Assembly (NCBI RefSeq): GCF_010686755.1
Contig: NZ_JAAGXA010000011.1
Location: 1 to 64,000, forward strand
Length of the DNA: 64,000 nt
Direction of reading: 5' to 3'
DNA from: Nocardioides zeae
Lineage (GTDB): Bacteria > Actinomycetota > Actinomycetes > Propionibacteriales > Nocardioidaceae
Position 1 is the first letter of the stretch. Every line of letters begins with the position of its first letter. The notes under the pieces were generated by a model, which had not been told where the DNA came from, made no database searches, and was given only the letters and a program-made list of their open reading frames with translations. The position numbers were made by a program, and so were the translations under genes. Below are positions 27,773-36,923 of this stretch, in pieces.

Positions 27773-28054
27773 TCAGACGGCTCCGCCGAGCCGCACCACG
27801 TGGCGCGCGACGCCGTCGTCGGCGGCGTCGGCCCCCAGGTAGGCGTGCCCACGCATGCGGCACCACGCCGGCACGTCGACCCGCGCCGCCGGGTCCTCGG
27901 CGACCACCGCGAGCACCGCGCCGGCCGCCCCGTCGCCCCGGCCGCGGGCGGCCTTCGCGAGGGCGAGCACCGGCGCGGGGCAGGGGAGTCCCCGGCAGTC
28001 GAGCTCCTCGTCCACCGCGACGCCGGGCGAGCCCGCGAACGGTGCGGCGCTCAC
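27773..28054 (-). CDS. TusA-family sulfurtransferase
   Basis: A 93-residue protein with the TusA CPxP motif in DCRGLPCPAPVLALAKA (about residues 19-35), where the first Cys of CPAP carries persulfide sulfur. A second Cys sits in PAWCRMRGH, and the fold ends with VARHVVRLGG. Its GTG overlaps the stop of the aminotransferase-V gene (GTGA), so it is the likely sulfur acceptor of that enzyme. The end use (tRNA thiolation, cofactor or Fe-S sulfur) is not clear. Confidence 0.87.
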   Translation of the reverse strand: MSAAPFAGSPGVAVDEELDCRGLPCPAPVLALAKAARGRGDGAAGAVLAVVAEDPAARVDVPAWCRMRGHAYLGADAADDGVARHVVRLGGAV

Positions 28055-29226
28055 AGGCCCACGTCCGCCCGCAGCCGGGCCACGATCCCGGGCAGCACGG
28101 CGAGGAAGCGGTCCACGTCCTCCTCGCGCGTCCCCGGGTGCAGGGAGAGGCGCACGTTGCCGTGGGTCAGCGCGCCCATCGCCGCGAGGACGTGGGACGG
28201 CTCGTGCGTGCTCGCCGTGCAGGCCGAGCCGCTGCCGATCCCGAACCCGGCGCCGTCCAGCGCGGTCACGAGGGCCTCGCCCTCGACGTACAGGCAGGAG
28301 AACGTCAGCAGGTGCGGGAGCCGGTGCACGGGGTCGCCGACGACGTCGACGTCCGGCACGAGGCGCGGCACCTCGGTGCGGAGCCGGTCGACGAGGGCGG
28401 CCACCCGGCGTCCGGACTCCTCGGACTCCGCCAGCACGGCCTGGAGCGCCGCGGCGGAGGCGAAGGCCCCGGGCACGTCCTCGAAGCCGAGGGCACGCCG
28501 GTCGCCGCGGTCGTCCGCGGGGGAGGGGTCGCGCCAGCGCGCACCCTTCCGGACGGCCAGCACGCCCACGCCGGGCGGGCCGCCCCACTTGTGGGCCGAG
28601 GCCGCCGCCACCGACCACTCCGCAGGCAGCGGCTCCCAGCCGACGGAGGCGCAGGCGTCGACGAGCAGGGGGACGTCGCCGTACGCCGCGGCCAGCCGCG
28701 CCACGTCGGCGAGCGGCTGTCGGGTGCCGACCTCGTGGTTGGCGCCCTGCACGGCGAGCAGGGCCACGTCGCGGGGCTCCAGGGCCGCGGCCAGGGCGTC
28801 GAGGTCCACGCGGCCGCCCGGGTCGACGTCGACGACGCGGGTCGTCGTGCCGTGCTCGGCCGCCGAGAAGTCGGCGGCGTGGAGCACGGCGGAGTGCTCG
28901 ACGGCTGTGTGGGCGACGACGCCACCCGCGCGGCGCCGGCCCCGGGCGAGCCCGAGCAGGCCCCGGTGCACCGCCTCCGTGCCGGATCCCGTGAAGGTGA
29001 CCTCGTCGGGTCGCGCCCCGAGGCAGGAGGCGACGACCTCCCGCGCGTTGTCGAGGAGCTGCCGTGCGCGGCGGCCCGCGTGGTGGAGTCGTCGGGGGTC
29101 GGCGTACCCGTGCTCGTGGGCGAGGAGCAGCGCCTCGCGGGCCGCCGGGTGGAGGGGGCGCGCCGACGCGCTGTCGAGGTCGATCCACGGCGATGAGGAG
29201 GGCGCGGCGGAGGGTCCTGGGATCAC
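28051..29226 (-). CDS. Cysteine desulfurase-like class V aminotransferase
   Basis: A PLP enzyme of the NifS/IscS fold, 391 residues. The PLP lysine is in SAHKWGGPPGVG, the aspartate in LLVDACASVGW, and the catalytic-loop cysteine in GSGSACTASTHEPSHVL, as in true desulfurases. I chose GTG 29226 because TACGGT lies 6 nt upstream; an in-frame ATG at 29268 would add 14 residues and has no site. Translational overlap with the TusA-like gene suggests cysteine sulfur is transferred to it. Confidence 0.87.
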   Translation of the reverse strand: MIPGPSAAPSSSPWIDLDSASARPLHPAAREALLLAHEHGYADPRRLHHAGRRARQLLDNAREVVASCLGARPDEVTFTGSGTEAVHRGLLGLARGRRRAGGVVAHTAVEHSAVLHAADFSAAEHGTTTRVVDVDPGGRVDLDALAAALEPRDVALLAVQGANHEVGTRQPLADVARLAAAYGDVPLLVDACASVGWEPLPAEWSVAAASAHKWGGPPGVGVLAVRKGARWRDPSPADDRGDRRALGFEDVPGAFASAAALQAVLAESEESGRRVAALVDRLRTEVPRLVPDVDVVGDPVHRLPHLLTFSCLYVEGEALVTALDGAGFGIGSGSACTASTHEPSHVLAAMGALTHGNVRLSLHPGTREEDVDRFLAVLPGIVARLRADVGL

Positions 29227-29232
29227 TCGAGG

Positions 29233-29238
29233 ACCGTA
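29233..29238 (-). promoter_or_regulatory. -10 box (TACGGT) of the desulfurase-TusA unit
   Basis: TACGGT on the minus strand ends 6 nt before the GTG at 29226. No Shine-Dalgarno sequence is seen. Confidence 0.45.
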
Positions 29239-29364
29239 TCCCCAGGCGGGGCGCGGGATCGACGACATCGCGTAGTAGATGAGGCGACCCTGTGCGCGAC
29301 CTGAGGGCAGGATTCAGATAAAGTCACGTCCGTCGTGTGATCATCTCGAAAGAGAGGCTCGTTC

Positions 29365-30291
29365 GTGGGTCTGCAACTCTCCCGGTCCGGCGCCGGTGCC
29401 GTTCGGCGTAGCGCCGCGAGCGCGCCCCGACGCGTCGCGCTGGCCGCGTCCCTGGGCGCTGCCCTCCTCGTCCTGAGCGGTTGCTCGGAGGAGACGCAGT
29501 ACCAGCTCAAGCACTTCGGCCTGCCCGGTCAGGCCACCGAGGAGGCGCCCTACATCGCCGACCTCTGGATCTGGTCGTGGGTCGCCGCCCTGGCCACCGG
29601 CATCCTCGTGTGGGGCCTGATCTTCTGGGTCGTCGTGCGCTACCGCCGCCGCAGCGCGGACGAGGTCCCGGTGCAGACGCGCTACAACCTGCCGCTGGAG
29701 ATCTTCTACACGATCGCCCCGGTCATGATGGTGATCGTCTTCTTCTTCCACACGGTGCAGGTGCAGAACACCGTGCTGGACGACTCCGAGCCCGACCTCA
29801 CGCTGGAGATCGTCGGCCAGCAGTGGTCGTGGACCTTCAACTACCCGACCGACGGCGTCGGCGGCGGTGACCGTGAGGAGGTCGAGAGCTCGGAGTACGC
29901 CTACCTCGTGGGCACCGCCTCCCAGATCCCGACCCTCGTGCTCCCGCGCGGTGAGACCGTGCGGTTCAACCTGCACTCGCCCGACGTGATCCACGGCTTC
30001 TGGATCCCCGGCTTCCTCATGAAGATGGACGTCGTCCCCGGTCGCCTCAACCACTTCCAGGTGACGCCCACCGAGGAGGGCACGTTCGCCGGCAAGTGCA
30101 CCGAGCTCTGCGGCGTCTACCACTCCCGCATGCTGTTCAACGTCGAGGTCGTCTCCCCGGAGGAGTACGACGCGTACGTCGAGGGGCTGGCCGAGAACGG
30201 TGACGTCTCCGCGAACGGCCCGCTGGTCGGCGGCGAGGACGCCCGCACCACGCGCGGCCTGCACAACGACGACAACGGAGGCTCCGAGTGA
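29365..30291 (+). CDS. ctaC: Cytochrome c oxidase subunit II
   Basis: Subunit II of the aa3 oxidase, which accepts electrons through its CuA centre. The 308-residue protein has a lipoprotein signal ([10 protein letters not shown], Cys about residue 41), two membrane helices (about 65-85 and 112-130), and the periplasmic CuA domain with [12 protein letters not shown] and the upstream [15 protein letters not shown] 29365 follows a GAGAGG site. It overlaps ctaD by 4 nt. A TAAAGT element (29318-29323) upstream could be the -10 region. Confidence 0.96.
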   Translation: MGLQLSRSGAGAVRRSAASAPRRVALAASLGAALLVLSGCSEETQYQLKHFGLPGQATEEAPYIADLWIWSWVAALATGILVWGLIFWVVVRYRRRSADEVPVQTRYNLPLEIFYTIAPVMMVIVFFFHTVQVQNTVLDDSEPDLTLEIVGQQWSWTFNYPTDGVGGGDREEVESSEYAYLVGTASQIPTLVLPRGETVRFNLHSPDVIHGFWIPGFLMKMDVVPGRLNHFQVTPTEEGTFAGKCTELCGVYHSRMLFNVEVVSPEEYDAYVEGLAENGDVSANGPLVGGEDARTTRGLHNDDNGGSE

Positions 30292-32087
30292 CCGCCACTG
30301 TTCCTGCCCCGGCGGCGAGCCAGCCGTCGGAGCCGTCCGAGACGCTCGTCCCCGGACGCAAGCCGCTCGGCGAGATGGTCGTCAAGCTCCTGACGACGAC
30401 CGACCACAAGCTCATCGGCAAGATGTACCTCGTCACGTCGTTCGCCTGGTTCTGCATCGGCGGCATCATGGCGCTCGTCATCCGGTCCGAGCTCGCGTTC
30501 CCCGGCCAGCAGGTCGTGAACGACGAGGTCTACAACCAGATGTTCACGATGCACGGCACGATCATGCTGCTGCTGTTCGCGACGCCCCTGTTCTTCGGCT
30601 TCTCGAACGTGATCATGCCGCTGCAGATCGGTGCGCCCGACGTGGCGTTCCCGCGGCTCAACATGTTCAGCTACTGGCTGTTCCTGTTCGGCGGCCTCAT
30701 CGCGGCGAGCGGCTTCTTCACCCGTGAGGGCGCGGCGAGCTTCGGCTGGTTCGCCTACACCCCGCTCTCCAACGAGGTGCGCAGCCCCGGCGTCGGTGGC
30801 GACCTGTGGATCATGGGTCTCTACATGGCCGGTCTCGGCACGATCCTCGGTGCGGTCAACTTCATCACCACGATCATCTGCATGCGCGCGCCCGGCATGA
30901 CGATGTTCCGGATGCCGCTGTTCGTCTGGAACACGCTCATCACGAGCCTGCTCGTGCTCATCGCGTTCCCGATCCTCGCCGGCGCGCTGCTGATGCTGGA
31001 GGCCGACAGGTCGATCGGCACCCACGTGTTCGACGCCTCCCACGGCGGCCCGATCCTGTGGCAGCACCTGTTCTGGTTCTTCGGCCACCCGGAGGTCTAC
31101 ATCATCGCGCTGCCGTTCTTCGGCATCGTGACGGAGATCCTCCCGGTCTTCAGCCGCAAGCCGATCTTCGGCTACGTCGGCCTCGTCGGCGCCACGCTGG
31201 GCATCGCGATCCTCTCGGTCGCCGTGTGGGCCCACCACATGTTCGTGACGGGCGCGGTGAACCTGCCCTTCTTCTCCGGCATGACGTTCTTGATCGCGGT
31301 GCCGACGGGTGTGAAGTTCTTCAACTGGATCGGCACCATGTGGGGCGGGTCCATCTCGTTCGACAACCCGATGCTGTGGTCGATCGGCTTCCTCACGACC
31401 TTCCTCTTCGGTGGTCTGACGGGTGTCCTGCTGGCCAGCCCGCCGCTCGACTTCCACGTCTCGGACTCCTACTTCGTGGTGGCGCACTTCCACTACGTGG
31501 TGTTCGGCACCGTGGTGTTCGCGATGTTCGCCGGCTTCTACTTCTGGTGGCCGAAGATGACCGGCCGGATGCTCGACGAGCGTCTCGGCAAGGTGCACTT
31601 CTGGCTGCTCTTCGTGGGCTTCCACACCACGTTCCTCGTGCAGCACTGGCTGGGTGTCGAGGGCATGCCGCGTCGCTATGCGGACTACCTCGAGGGTGAC
31701 GGCTTCACGCTGCTCAACCAGATCTCGACGGTGGGTGCCTTCATCCTGTCGGCCTCGATGCTGCCGTTCTTCTACAACGTGTACGTCTCGGCCAAGGGCC
31801 CGAAGGTCGAGGTCGACGACCCGTGGGGCTGGGGCCGCTCGCTGGAGTGGGCCACGTCCTCGCCGCCGCCGCGCCACAACTTCCACTCGATCCCGCGCAT
31901 CCGCTCGGAGTCGCCGGCGTTCGACCTCCACCACCCGGAGATCGCCGCCCTGGAGCTGGCACAGAACTCGGCCGAGCGCCACGGCCGGGTGGCCGACGCT
32001 CCCGACATGGAGGGCCGCGAGGAGCACCTGCGCTCGCGCGGCGCCGACGTCGACCACGTCGACGACACGAAGGGTGAGGACAAGTGA
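30288..32087 (+). CDS. ctaD: Cytochrome c oxidase subunit I
   Basis: The catalytic haem-copper subunit that reduces O2 and pumps protons. The 599-residue protein contains the low-spin haem His region ([14 protein letters not shown]), the His-Tyr CuB motif [15 protein letters not shown], the WAHHMFVTG CuB histidines and [11 protein letters not shown]. About twelve membrane helices are evident. The ~80-residue polar C-terminal tail is typical of actinobacteria. GTG start overlaps ctaC, and the stop overlaps ctaF. Confidence 0.97.
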   Translation: MTATVPAPAASQPSEPSETLVPGRKPLGEMVVKLLTTTDHKLIGKMYLVTSFAWFCIGGIMALVIRSELAFPGQQVVNDEVYNQMFTMHGTIMLLLFATPLFFGFSNVIMPLQIGAPDVAFPRLNMFSYWLFLFGGLIAASGFFTREGAASFGWFAYTPLSNEVRSPGVGGDLWIMGLYMAGLGTILGAVNFITTIICMRAPGMTMFRMPLFVWNTLITSLLVLIAFPILAGALLMLEADRSIGTHVFDASHGGPILWQHLFWFFGHPEVYIIALPFFGIVTEILPVFSRKPIFGYVGLVGATLGIAILSVAVWAHHMFVTGAVNLPFFSGMTFLIAVPTGVKFFNWIGTMWGGSISFDNPMLWSIGFLTTFLFGGLTGVLLASPPLDFHVSDSYFVVAHFHYVVFGTVVFAMFAGFYFWWPKMTGRMLDERLGKVHFWLLFVGFHTTFLVQHWLGVEGMPRRYADYLEGDGFTLLNQISTVGAFILSASMLPFFYNVYVSAKGPKVEVDDPWGWGRSLEWATSSPPPRHNFHSIPRIRSESPAFDLHHPEIAALELAQNSAERHGRVADAPDMEGREEHLRSRGADVDHVDDTKGEDK

Positions 32088-32506
32088 AGGCGCTCCGCTC
32101 CGAGGTCTGGATCTTCCTGATCACGACCGTCTTCCTCGTGCTGGTCACGCCGGCGTACTGGTTCGTCACGGACGCCAGCGACGAGGGCGGCGACTGGACG
32201 GGCACCTCGGCGCTCGTCATGACCACGCTGCTCGCCGCGATGGTGACGTGGTACCTGGGCTTCCAGGCCCGCAAGCTCGACGAGCGTCCCGAGGACCGCA
32301 AGGACGGTGAGATCGTCGACGGTGCGGGCGAGCTCGGCTTCTTCCCGCCGTACTCGTGGTGGCCGCTGTGGAACTCGCTGGTGTTCGGCGTGCTCGTGCT
32401 GGGCGTCATCTTCGGCTGGTGGCTGTTCATGATCGGTTGCGCCTTCGGCATCCTGACGCTCTCGGGCTGGGTGTTCGAGTACTACCGCGGGGTGCACGCC
32501 CACTGA
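32084..32506 (+). CDS. ctaF: Cytochrome c oxidase subunit IV (actinobacterial)
   Basis: A 140-residue accessory subunit with four hydrophobic helices, beginning [30 protein letters not shown]. The middle loop carries [34 protein letters not shown], which is the family signature. GTG start overlaps the ctaD stop. A hairpin terminator follows. Confidence 0.93.
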   Translation: MKALRSEVWIFLITTVFLVLVTPAYWFVTDASDEGGDWTGTSALVMTTLLAAMVTWYLGFQARKLDERPEDRKDGEIVDGAGELGFFPPYSWWPLWNSLVFGVLVLGVIFGWWLFMIGCAFGILTLSGWVFEYYRGVHAH

Positions 32507-32540
32507 TCAGGTCCCGCACAGGTGGCGGGGTTACGCTGGA

Positions 32541-32571
32541 AGCGCTCGTCGGACTCGGTCCGGCGGGCGCT
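32541..32571 (+). terminator. ctaCDF terminator
   Basis: A 14-bp stem (AGCGCTCGTCGGAC with GTCCGGCGGGCGCT) and a TCG loop includes two T-G pairs that are stable only in the plus-sense RNA. It ends in TTT, so it fits termination of ctaCDF. Confidence 0.75.
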
Positions 32572-32628
32572 TTCGCCGTCCTGGGGGGACGGGCGAGACA
32601 CACCGAGGCACCCGGAAGGACGCAGCGC

Positions 32629-33882
32629 ATGGCCTCCAATGACCTGATGACCGGCCCGGCCCGCTGGCGGTTCACCCGCCGAGGACTGGTGCGCATCGTC
32701 GGTGCGGGCGGCGTGGCTGCCGCGCTCGGGGGTGCCGTCGCGGCCTGCAGCGGTGACGAGGGCGGCACCGGCGGGGCGGGCGGCACGGGGTCCGGCGGCG
32801 GTGGCGCGAACGGCGGTGGCGCCGAGCCGGTCGCGATCGTGACGAACCTGCCGGACGGCGACGATCCGGTGGCGGTCGACACCCAGGTGCAGGTCGAGGC
32901 GCAGAACGGCACGCTCACGACGGTCTCGCTCGTGACGGCCGACGGTGCGGAGGTGGCGGGCGACCTGCGGGAGGGCGGGGTGAGCTGGGCCGCCGGCAGC
33001 CTGCTCGACCCGGGTGCGACGTACACGCTGACGGTGCAGGCGACCGGCGACGGCGGCGACACCTCCGCCGAGATGACCTTCGCGACCGTGGACCTGGGCC
33101 TCGACGAGCTGACCTACCCCTCGATCGCCCCGCTGGCGGACGAGGAGGTGGGGGTCGGCATGCCCGTCGTGGTGCGCTTCGACGTGGCGGTCACGGACCA
33201 CGCGACGTACGAGCAGCACATGCGCGTCACCAGCGAGCCGGCCCAGGAGGGCTCCTGGCACTGGTTCGACGACCACGAGGTGCGCTGGCGCCCCCGGGAG
33301 TACTGGCAGCCGGGCACCAGCGTGACGGTGGACGTCGACGTGAAGAGCCTCCCCGCCGGCGGCGGGATCTACGGCCAGGAGAGTCGGAGGGTCGCGTTCA
33401 CCGTCGGCCGCTCCGTCATCCACCGCGTGGACGCCACCACGCACACGATGACCTCGGAGATCGACGGCGCGACCGCGCGCACGATGCCGATCAGCGCGGG
33501 CAAGCCCGGCTTCGAGACGCGCTCCGGCATCAAGGTCATCATGGAGAAGTTCCGCGAGAAGACGATGGACGCCGCGACCACCGGCATCGAGCCCGGAGAC
33601 CCGGATTACTACAACATCGCGGACGTCCAGTACGCGCTGCGCGTCACCACCTCGGGCGAGTTCCTCCACGCCGCGCCGTGGTCGTCGGGCTCCCAGGGCG
33701 TGGCCAACGTCAGCCACGGCTGCGTGGGCATGGCGACGGACGACGCCCGCTGGGTCTTCGAGAACTCGCGGCGCGGTGACGTCGTCGAGGTCACCGGCAC
33801 GGATCGCCAGATGACGCTCGAGAACGGGTGGGGCGACTGGAACGCCACCCCGGAGGCGTACGCCGAGGGCTCGGCGCTCTAG
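32629..33882 (+). CDS. L,D-transpeptidase lipoprotein
   Basis: A YkuD-domain peptidoglycan cross-linking enzyme of 417 residues. The N-terminus has a twin-arginine-like TRRGLVRIVGAGG and a lipobox ending at Cys40 (GAVAACSGD), then a Gly/Ser linker, Ig-like domains and the C-terminal catalytic domain. The catalytic motif is HAAPWSSGSQGVANVSHGCVGMA with the nucleophilic Cys in SHGC. ATG 32629 has GGAAGGA upstream. It resembles mycobacterial LdtMt2-type enzymes that make 3-3 cross-links. TACGCT at 32532-32537 may be its -10 box. Confidence 0.93.
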   Translation: MASNDLMTGPARWRFTRRGLVRIVGAGGVAAALGGAVAACSGDEGGTGGAGGTGSGGGGANGGGAEPVAIVTNLPDGDDPVAVDTQVQVEAQNGTLTTVSLVTADGAEVAGDLREGGVSWAAGSLLDPGATYTLTVQATGDGGDTSAEMTFATVDLGLDELTYPSIAPLADEEVGVGMPVVVRFDVAVTDHATYEQHMRVTSEPAQEGSWHWFDDHEVRWRPREYWQPGTSVTVDVDVKSLPAGGGIYGQESRRVAFTVGRSVIHRVDATTHTMTSEIDGATARTMPISAGKPGFETRSGIKVIMEKFREKTMDAATTGIEPGDPDYYNIADVQYALRVTTSGEFLHAAPWSSGSQGVANVSHGCVGMATDDARWVFENSRRGDVVEVTGTDRQMTLENGWGDWNATPEAYAEGSAL

Positions 33883-33906
33883 GCCGGCCCGGCCCCCGCC
33901 ACCCGA

Positions 33907-35169
33907 TCAGGGATAGGCCGTACGGCGCATCGTCAGCAGGAACGAGGACTCCAGCCACGCGTGCTGGAGGAGCAGCCCGACGACCAGCACACCGCCGAGC
34001 ACGGCGGCCTGGCCGGCCCGGTGCCACCGCGCGCCCAGGGTCGGGAAGGGCCACCAGACGACGAGCAGGAGCAGCCCGTAGCGGGTGATGCTGGGGGTGG
34101 GGCGCGCCGTCACCAGGAGGAACGCGCCGTAGGAGACGGCCCAGGCGCGCAGCTCGGGCGTCCACGCGCGCGCTGCGGGCTGGAGCACGATGGCGAGCAC
34201 CAGCAGGACGACGACGGCGACGTCGGCGGCGAGGGTCGCCCCGTTCACGCCGAGCAGCTGCCCCAGCCAGGTCTGCCAGCTGCGCTCCTCGGTCAGCACC
34301 CACGCTCCCTGCGTGAGGAGGTACGCGTTCGGCTCTCCCGTCACCACCGCGGCGACGAGCGGCCAGAGCCCGAACGACAGCCCCGTGAGGACGACGAGGC
34401 CCCCGAGGCGGAGCAGCTCGCGGTGGGGGAGGGGACCCTCGGCGCGCCACCGCCACCAGACGTGGACGAGCAGGACGGGCACGAGGGCGAGGACCACCGG
34501 CCGCGTGAGGGCGAGGAGCAGCACCCAGACCGCCACCGCGCCGTACCGCCGCCGGGAGAGCGCGTCGAGGACCAGCACGACCAGCAGGAGGCTGAGGCCC
34601 TCGGTGTACGAGGTCTGCAGGATCGCGCCCGCGGGAGCGGCGCTGATCGCCGTCGTCGTCACCAGCGCCACGTAGCGGCCTCCGTGGCGCGCCAGGAGGC
34701 GGTACAGGAGCACGAGGGCCACGGTGGACGCCACGAGGCTCACGGTGGACGCCGCGAGGCCGAAGGAGGCGCCGGTGAGGGTCATGAGCAGCCGGGCGAG
34801 CGCGGGCAGCGCGGGGAAGAACGCCCAGGGGTTCTGCTGCACCTCGCCGTCGTAGCGCGGCAGCTCCGTGGGGTAGCCCTGCTCGGCGATGGTGCGGTAC
34901 CACTGCCCGTCCCAGTTGGTGACCAGGTCGGTGTAGCCGGGGGCGGCCGGGACGGGCTCCACCAGGTAGAAGCCCTGGCCCACGTCGAGGGCGACCTGGT
35001 CGGCGCCGATCCTGAGGAGCATCCAGGCGTCGGCGAGGCGGGTGAGGAGCACCAGGACGAGCGGCGGCACCCACCAGGGCAGACCGGCGGGCCAGGCCGC
35101 CGGGGAACGCCGACGGGCGCCCGGATCCTCGTCGGATCCGGGCGCCCGTGCGGAGGTGGACGTCACCAT
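33907..35169 (-). CDS. Polytopic membrane mannosyltransferase-like protein
   Basis: A glycosyltransferase-like integral membrane protein of up to 420 residues with about nine to ten helices. The motif TNWDGQWYRTIAEQGYP after the first helix resembles the luminal catalytic loop of PIG-M/PIG-V mannosyltransferases, which use polyprenyl-phosphate mannose. The start is uncertain: ATG 35169 is given, but a perfect 16-bp inverted repeat lies inside codons about 7-19, and GTG 35070 (387 aa, beginning VPPLVLVLLTR) would keep all helices. It is 33 nt after qcrB. Confidence 0.75.
   Translation of the reverse strand: MVTSTSARAPGSDEDPGARRRSPAAWPAGLPWWVPPLVLVLLTRLADAWMLLRIGADQVALDVGQGFYLVEPVPAAPGYTDLVTNWDGQWYRTIAEQGYPTELPRYDGEVQQNPWAFFPALPALARLLMTLTGASFGLAASTVSLVASTVALVLLYRLLARHGGRYVALVTTTAISAAPAGAILQTSYTEGLSLLLVVLVLDALSRRRYGAVAVWVLLLALTRPVVLALVPVLLVHVWWRWRAEGPLPHRELLRLGGLVVLTGLSFGLWPLVAAVVTGEPNAYLLTQGAWVLTEERSWQTWLGQLLGVNGATLAADVAVVVLLVLAIVLQPAARAWTPELRAWAVSYGAFLLVTARPTPSITRYGLLLLVVWWPFPTLGARWHRAGQAAVLGGVLVVGLLLQHAWLESSFLLTMRRTAYP
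35113..35149 (-). terminator. Perfect hairpin downstream of qcrB, inside the next reading frame
   Basis: ACGGGCGCCCGGATCC (35113-35128) and its exact complement (35134-35149) flank TCGTC. A 16-bp GC-rich stem is expected to stop transcription from qcrB. A second, weaker hairpin GCCGGC/GCCGGC lies at 35180-35197. Confidence 0.6.
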
Positions 35170-35202
35170 GGGTGGGGCAGCCGGCAGCGGGGCCGGCCGT
35201 CC

Positions 35203-36921
35203 TCAGTGGCCCTTGACCAGGGCGTCGCGGTCGTCGTCGTGCGCGCCGGCCTCGAGCTCGTGGCCGTCGTGCCCGTCGTGGTGGTGGTGCGCCGCCTCGA
35301 TCTCCGCAGCCGTGGGGGGCTGCAGGTTGTCGGCGAACCAGAACCGGTTGAGGGCCAGGCGCAGCCGCTCCTTGCGGTTGTGGGGACGCTCCACGCCGTT
35401 CTTGTCGACCGCGGGCTCGAGCTCGAGCAGCTGGTCGCGCTCGCGCCCGACGATCAGCGCCTGCTTGGCGTCGGGCAGCGGCAGGTGCCGCTCCGAGTAG
35501 GCGCCGTCCGGCGACCGCTCGATGATGCCCGTCTCGTAGCCGTGCAGCGCCTGCTCCTTCGCGTGACGCTGGAGCGAGATGCACCAGCGCTTCGTGATCC
35601 AGAAGGCCAGGATCGGGCCCAGGAAGATCGCGGCACGCAGGAAGTAGGTGATCTGGTTGATCGAGAGGTCCAACCTGATCGCGATGATGTCGTTGCCGCC
35701 CGCGAAGAGCGCGAGGACGTAGAACGTCACGAGCGCCGCCATGAGGCCGGTGCGGGCAGGGGTGTCGCGCGGACGCTGGAGCAGGTGGTGCTCCCGCTTG
35801 TCGCCCGAGATCCAGTTGTCGATGAACGGGTACAGGATCAGGAACGTGATGATCAGCGTCGGCATCAGGATGACCGTGAGGAACACCGGCAGCGCCAGCG
35901 TGACGCCCCAGAAGCTGACCTCGGTCCAGCCCGGGATGATGCGGAGGAGTCCGTCGGGCCAGCCCATGTACCAGTCGGGCTGGGATCCGGCCGTCACCTT
36001 CGTCGGGTCGTAGGGCCCGTACATCCAGATCGGGTTGATGGTCATCAGACCGCCCATCAGCGCCGTGGCGCCGAAGACGATGAAGAAGAAGCCCCCCGCC
36101 TTCGCGGCGTACACCGGCAGCATCGGGAAGCCGACGACGTTCTGCTCCGTGCGGCCGGGGCCGGGCCACTGCGTGTGCTTGTGGTAGACGAGCAGCAGCA
36201 TGTGGGCGGCGATCAGGCCGAGGATCAGGCCCGGGATCAGCAGCACGTGGATGATGTAGAGCCGCGGGATGATCGAGTGCCCCGGGAACTCGTCGCCGAA
36301 GAGCAGGAACGAGCCGTACGTGCCGATCACGGGGATCGACTTCACGAAGCCGTCGGCCGCGCGGACGCCGGTGCCGGACAGCAGGTCGTCCGGGAGCGAG
36401 TAGCCCGTGAAGCCCTCGAGCGTGCCGAGCGTCAGCAGCAGGACGCCGATCACCCAGTTGATCTCGCGGGGCTTGCGGTAGGCGCCCGTCAGGAAGACGC
36501 GCATCATGTGGATGAGCATCGAGCCGATGAACAGGTGCGCCGCCCAGTGGTGCATCTGGCGGAGCAGCAGACCACCGCGCACGTCGAACGAGATGTGCAG
36601 CGAGGAGTTGAAGGCCTCGGAGATGTACGAGCCGCGCAGCGGGGCGTAGGAGCCCTGGTACTCGATCTCGGTCATGCTCGGGTTGAACCAGAACGTCAGG
36701 AAGACACCCGTGACGAGCAGGACCACGAAGCTCCACAGGGCGATCTCACCCAGCATGAAGGACCAGTGGTCGGGGAAGACCTTGCGCAGGTTCTTCTTGG
36801 CCAGACCGGCCAGGCCGAGACGCTCGTCGGCCCAGTTGGCGGCCGCGCCCACCTTGGACGGCTTGCCGCTGCGTGCAGCGGTGCCGCCGTTGGTGTCGGC
36901 AACCTTGGACGTCGTGCTCAT
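35203..36921 (-). CDS. qcrB: Cytochrome bc1 complex cytochrome b subunit
   Basis: The membrane cytochrome b that oxidises menaquinol in the actinobacterial bc1-aa3 supercomplex. The 572-residue protein has the haem-ligand histidine pairs in QMHHWAAHLFIGSMLIHMMR and RLYIIHVLLIPGLILGLIAAHM, the Qo-site motif PGHS-type region (GDEFPGHS) and about nine helices. The long polar C-terminus is His/Asp-rich (HHHHDGHDGHE). ATG 36921 is 2 nt after the qcrA stop. This subunit is the target of bc1 inhibitors in mycobacteria. Confidence 0.97.
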   Translation of the reverse strand: MSTTSKVADTNGGTAARSGKPSKVGAAANWADERLGLAGLAKKNLRKVFPDHWSFMLGEIALWSFVVLLVTGVFLTFWFNPSMTEIEYQGSYAPLRGSYISEAFNSSLHISFDVRGGLLLRQMHHWAAHLFIGSMLIHMMRVFLTGAYRKPREINWVIGVLLLTLGTLEGFTGYSLPDDLLSGTGVRAADGFVKSIPVIGTYGSFLLFGDEFPGHSIIPRLYIIHVLLIPGLILGLIAAHMLLLVYHKHTQWPGPGRTEQNVVGFPMLPVYAAKAGGFFFIVFGATALMGGLMTINPIWMYGPYDPTKVTAGSQPDWYMGWPDGLLRIIPGWTEVSFWGVTLALPVFLTVILMPTLIITFLILYPFIDNWISGDKREHHLLQRPRDTPARTGLMAALVTFYVLALFAGGNDIIAIRLDLSINQITYFLRAAIFLGPILAFWITKRWCISLQRHAKEQALHGYETGIIERSPDGAYSERHLPLPDAKQALIVGRERDQLLELEPAVDKNGVERPHNRKERLRLALNRFWFADNLQPPTAAEIEAAHHHHDGHDGHELEAGAHDDDRDALVKGH

Positions 36922-36923
36922 GG

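Noticed and set aside
28027..29268. Plus-strand frames across the desulfurase gene
   Set aside because: Arg/Pro-rich shadow translations opposite a gene with clear PLP and cysteine motifs.
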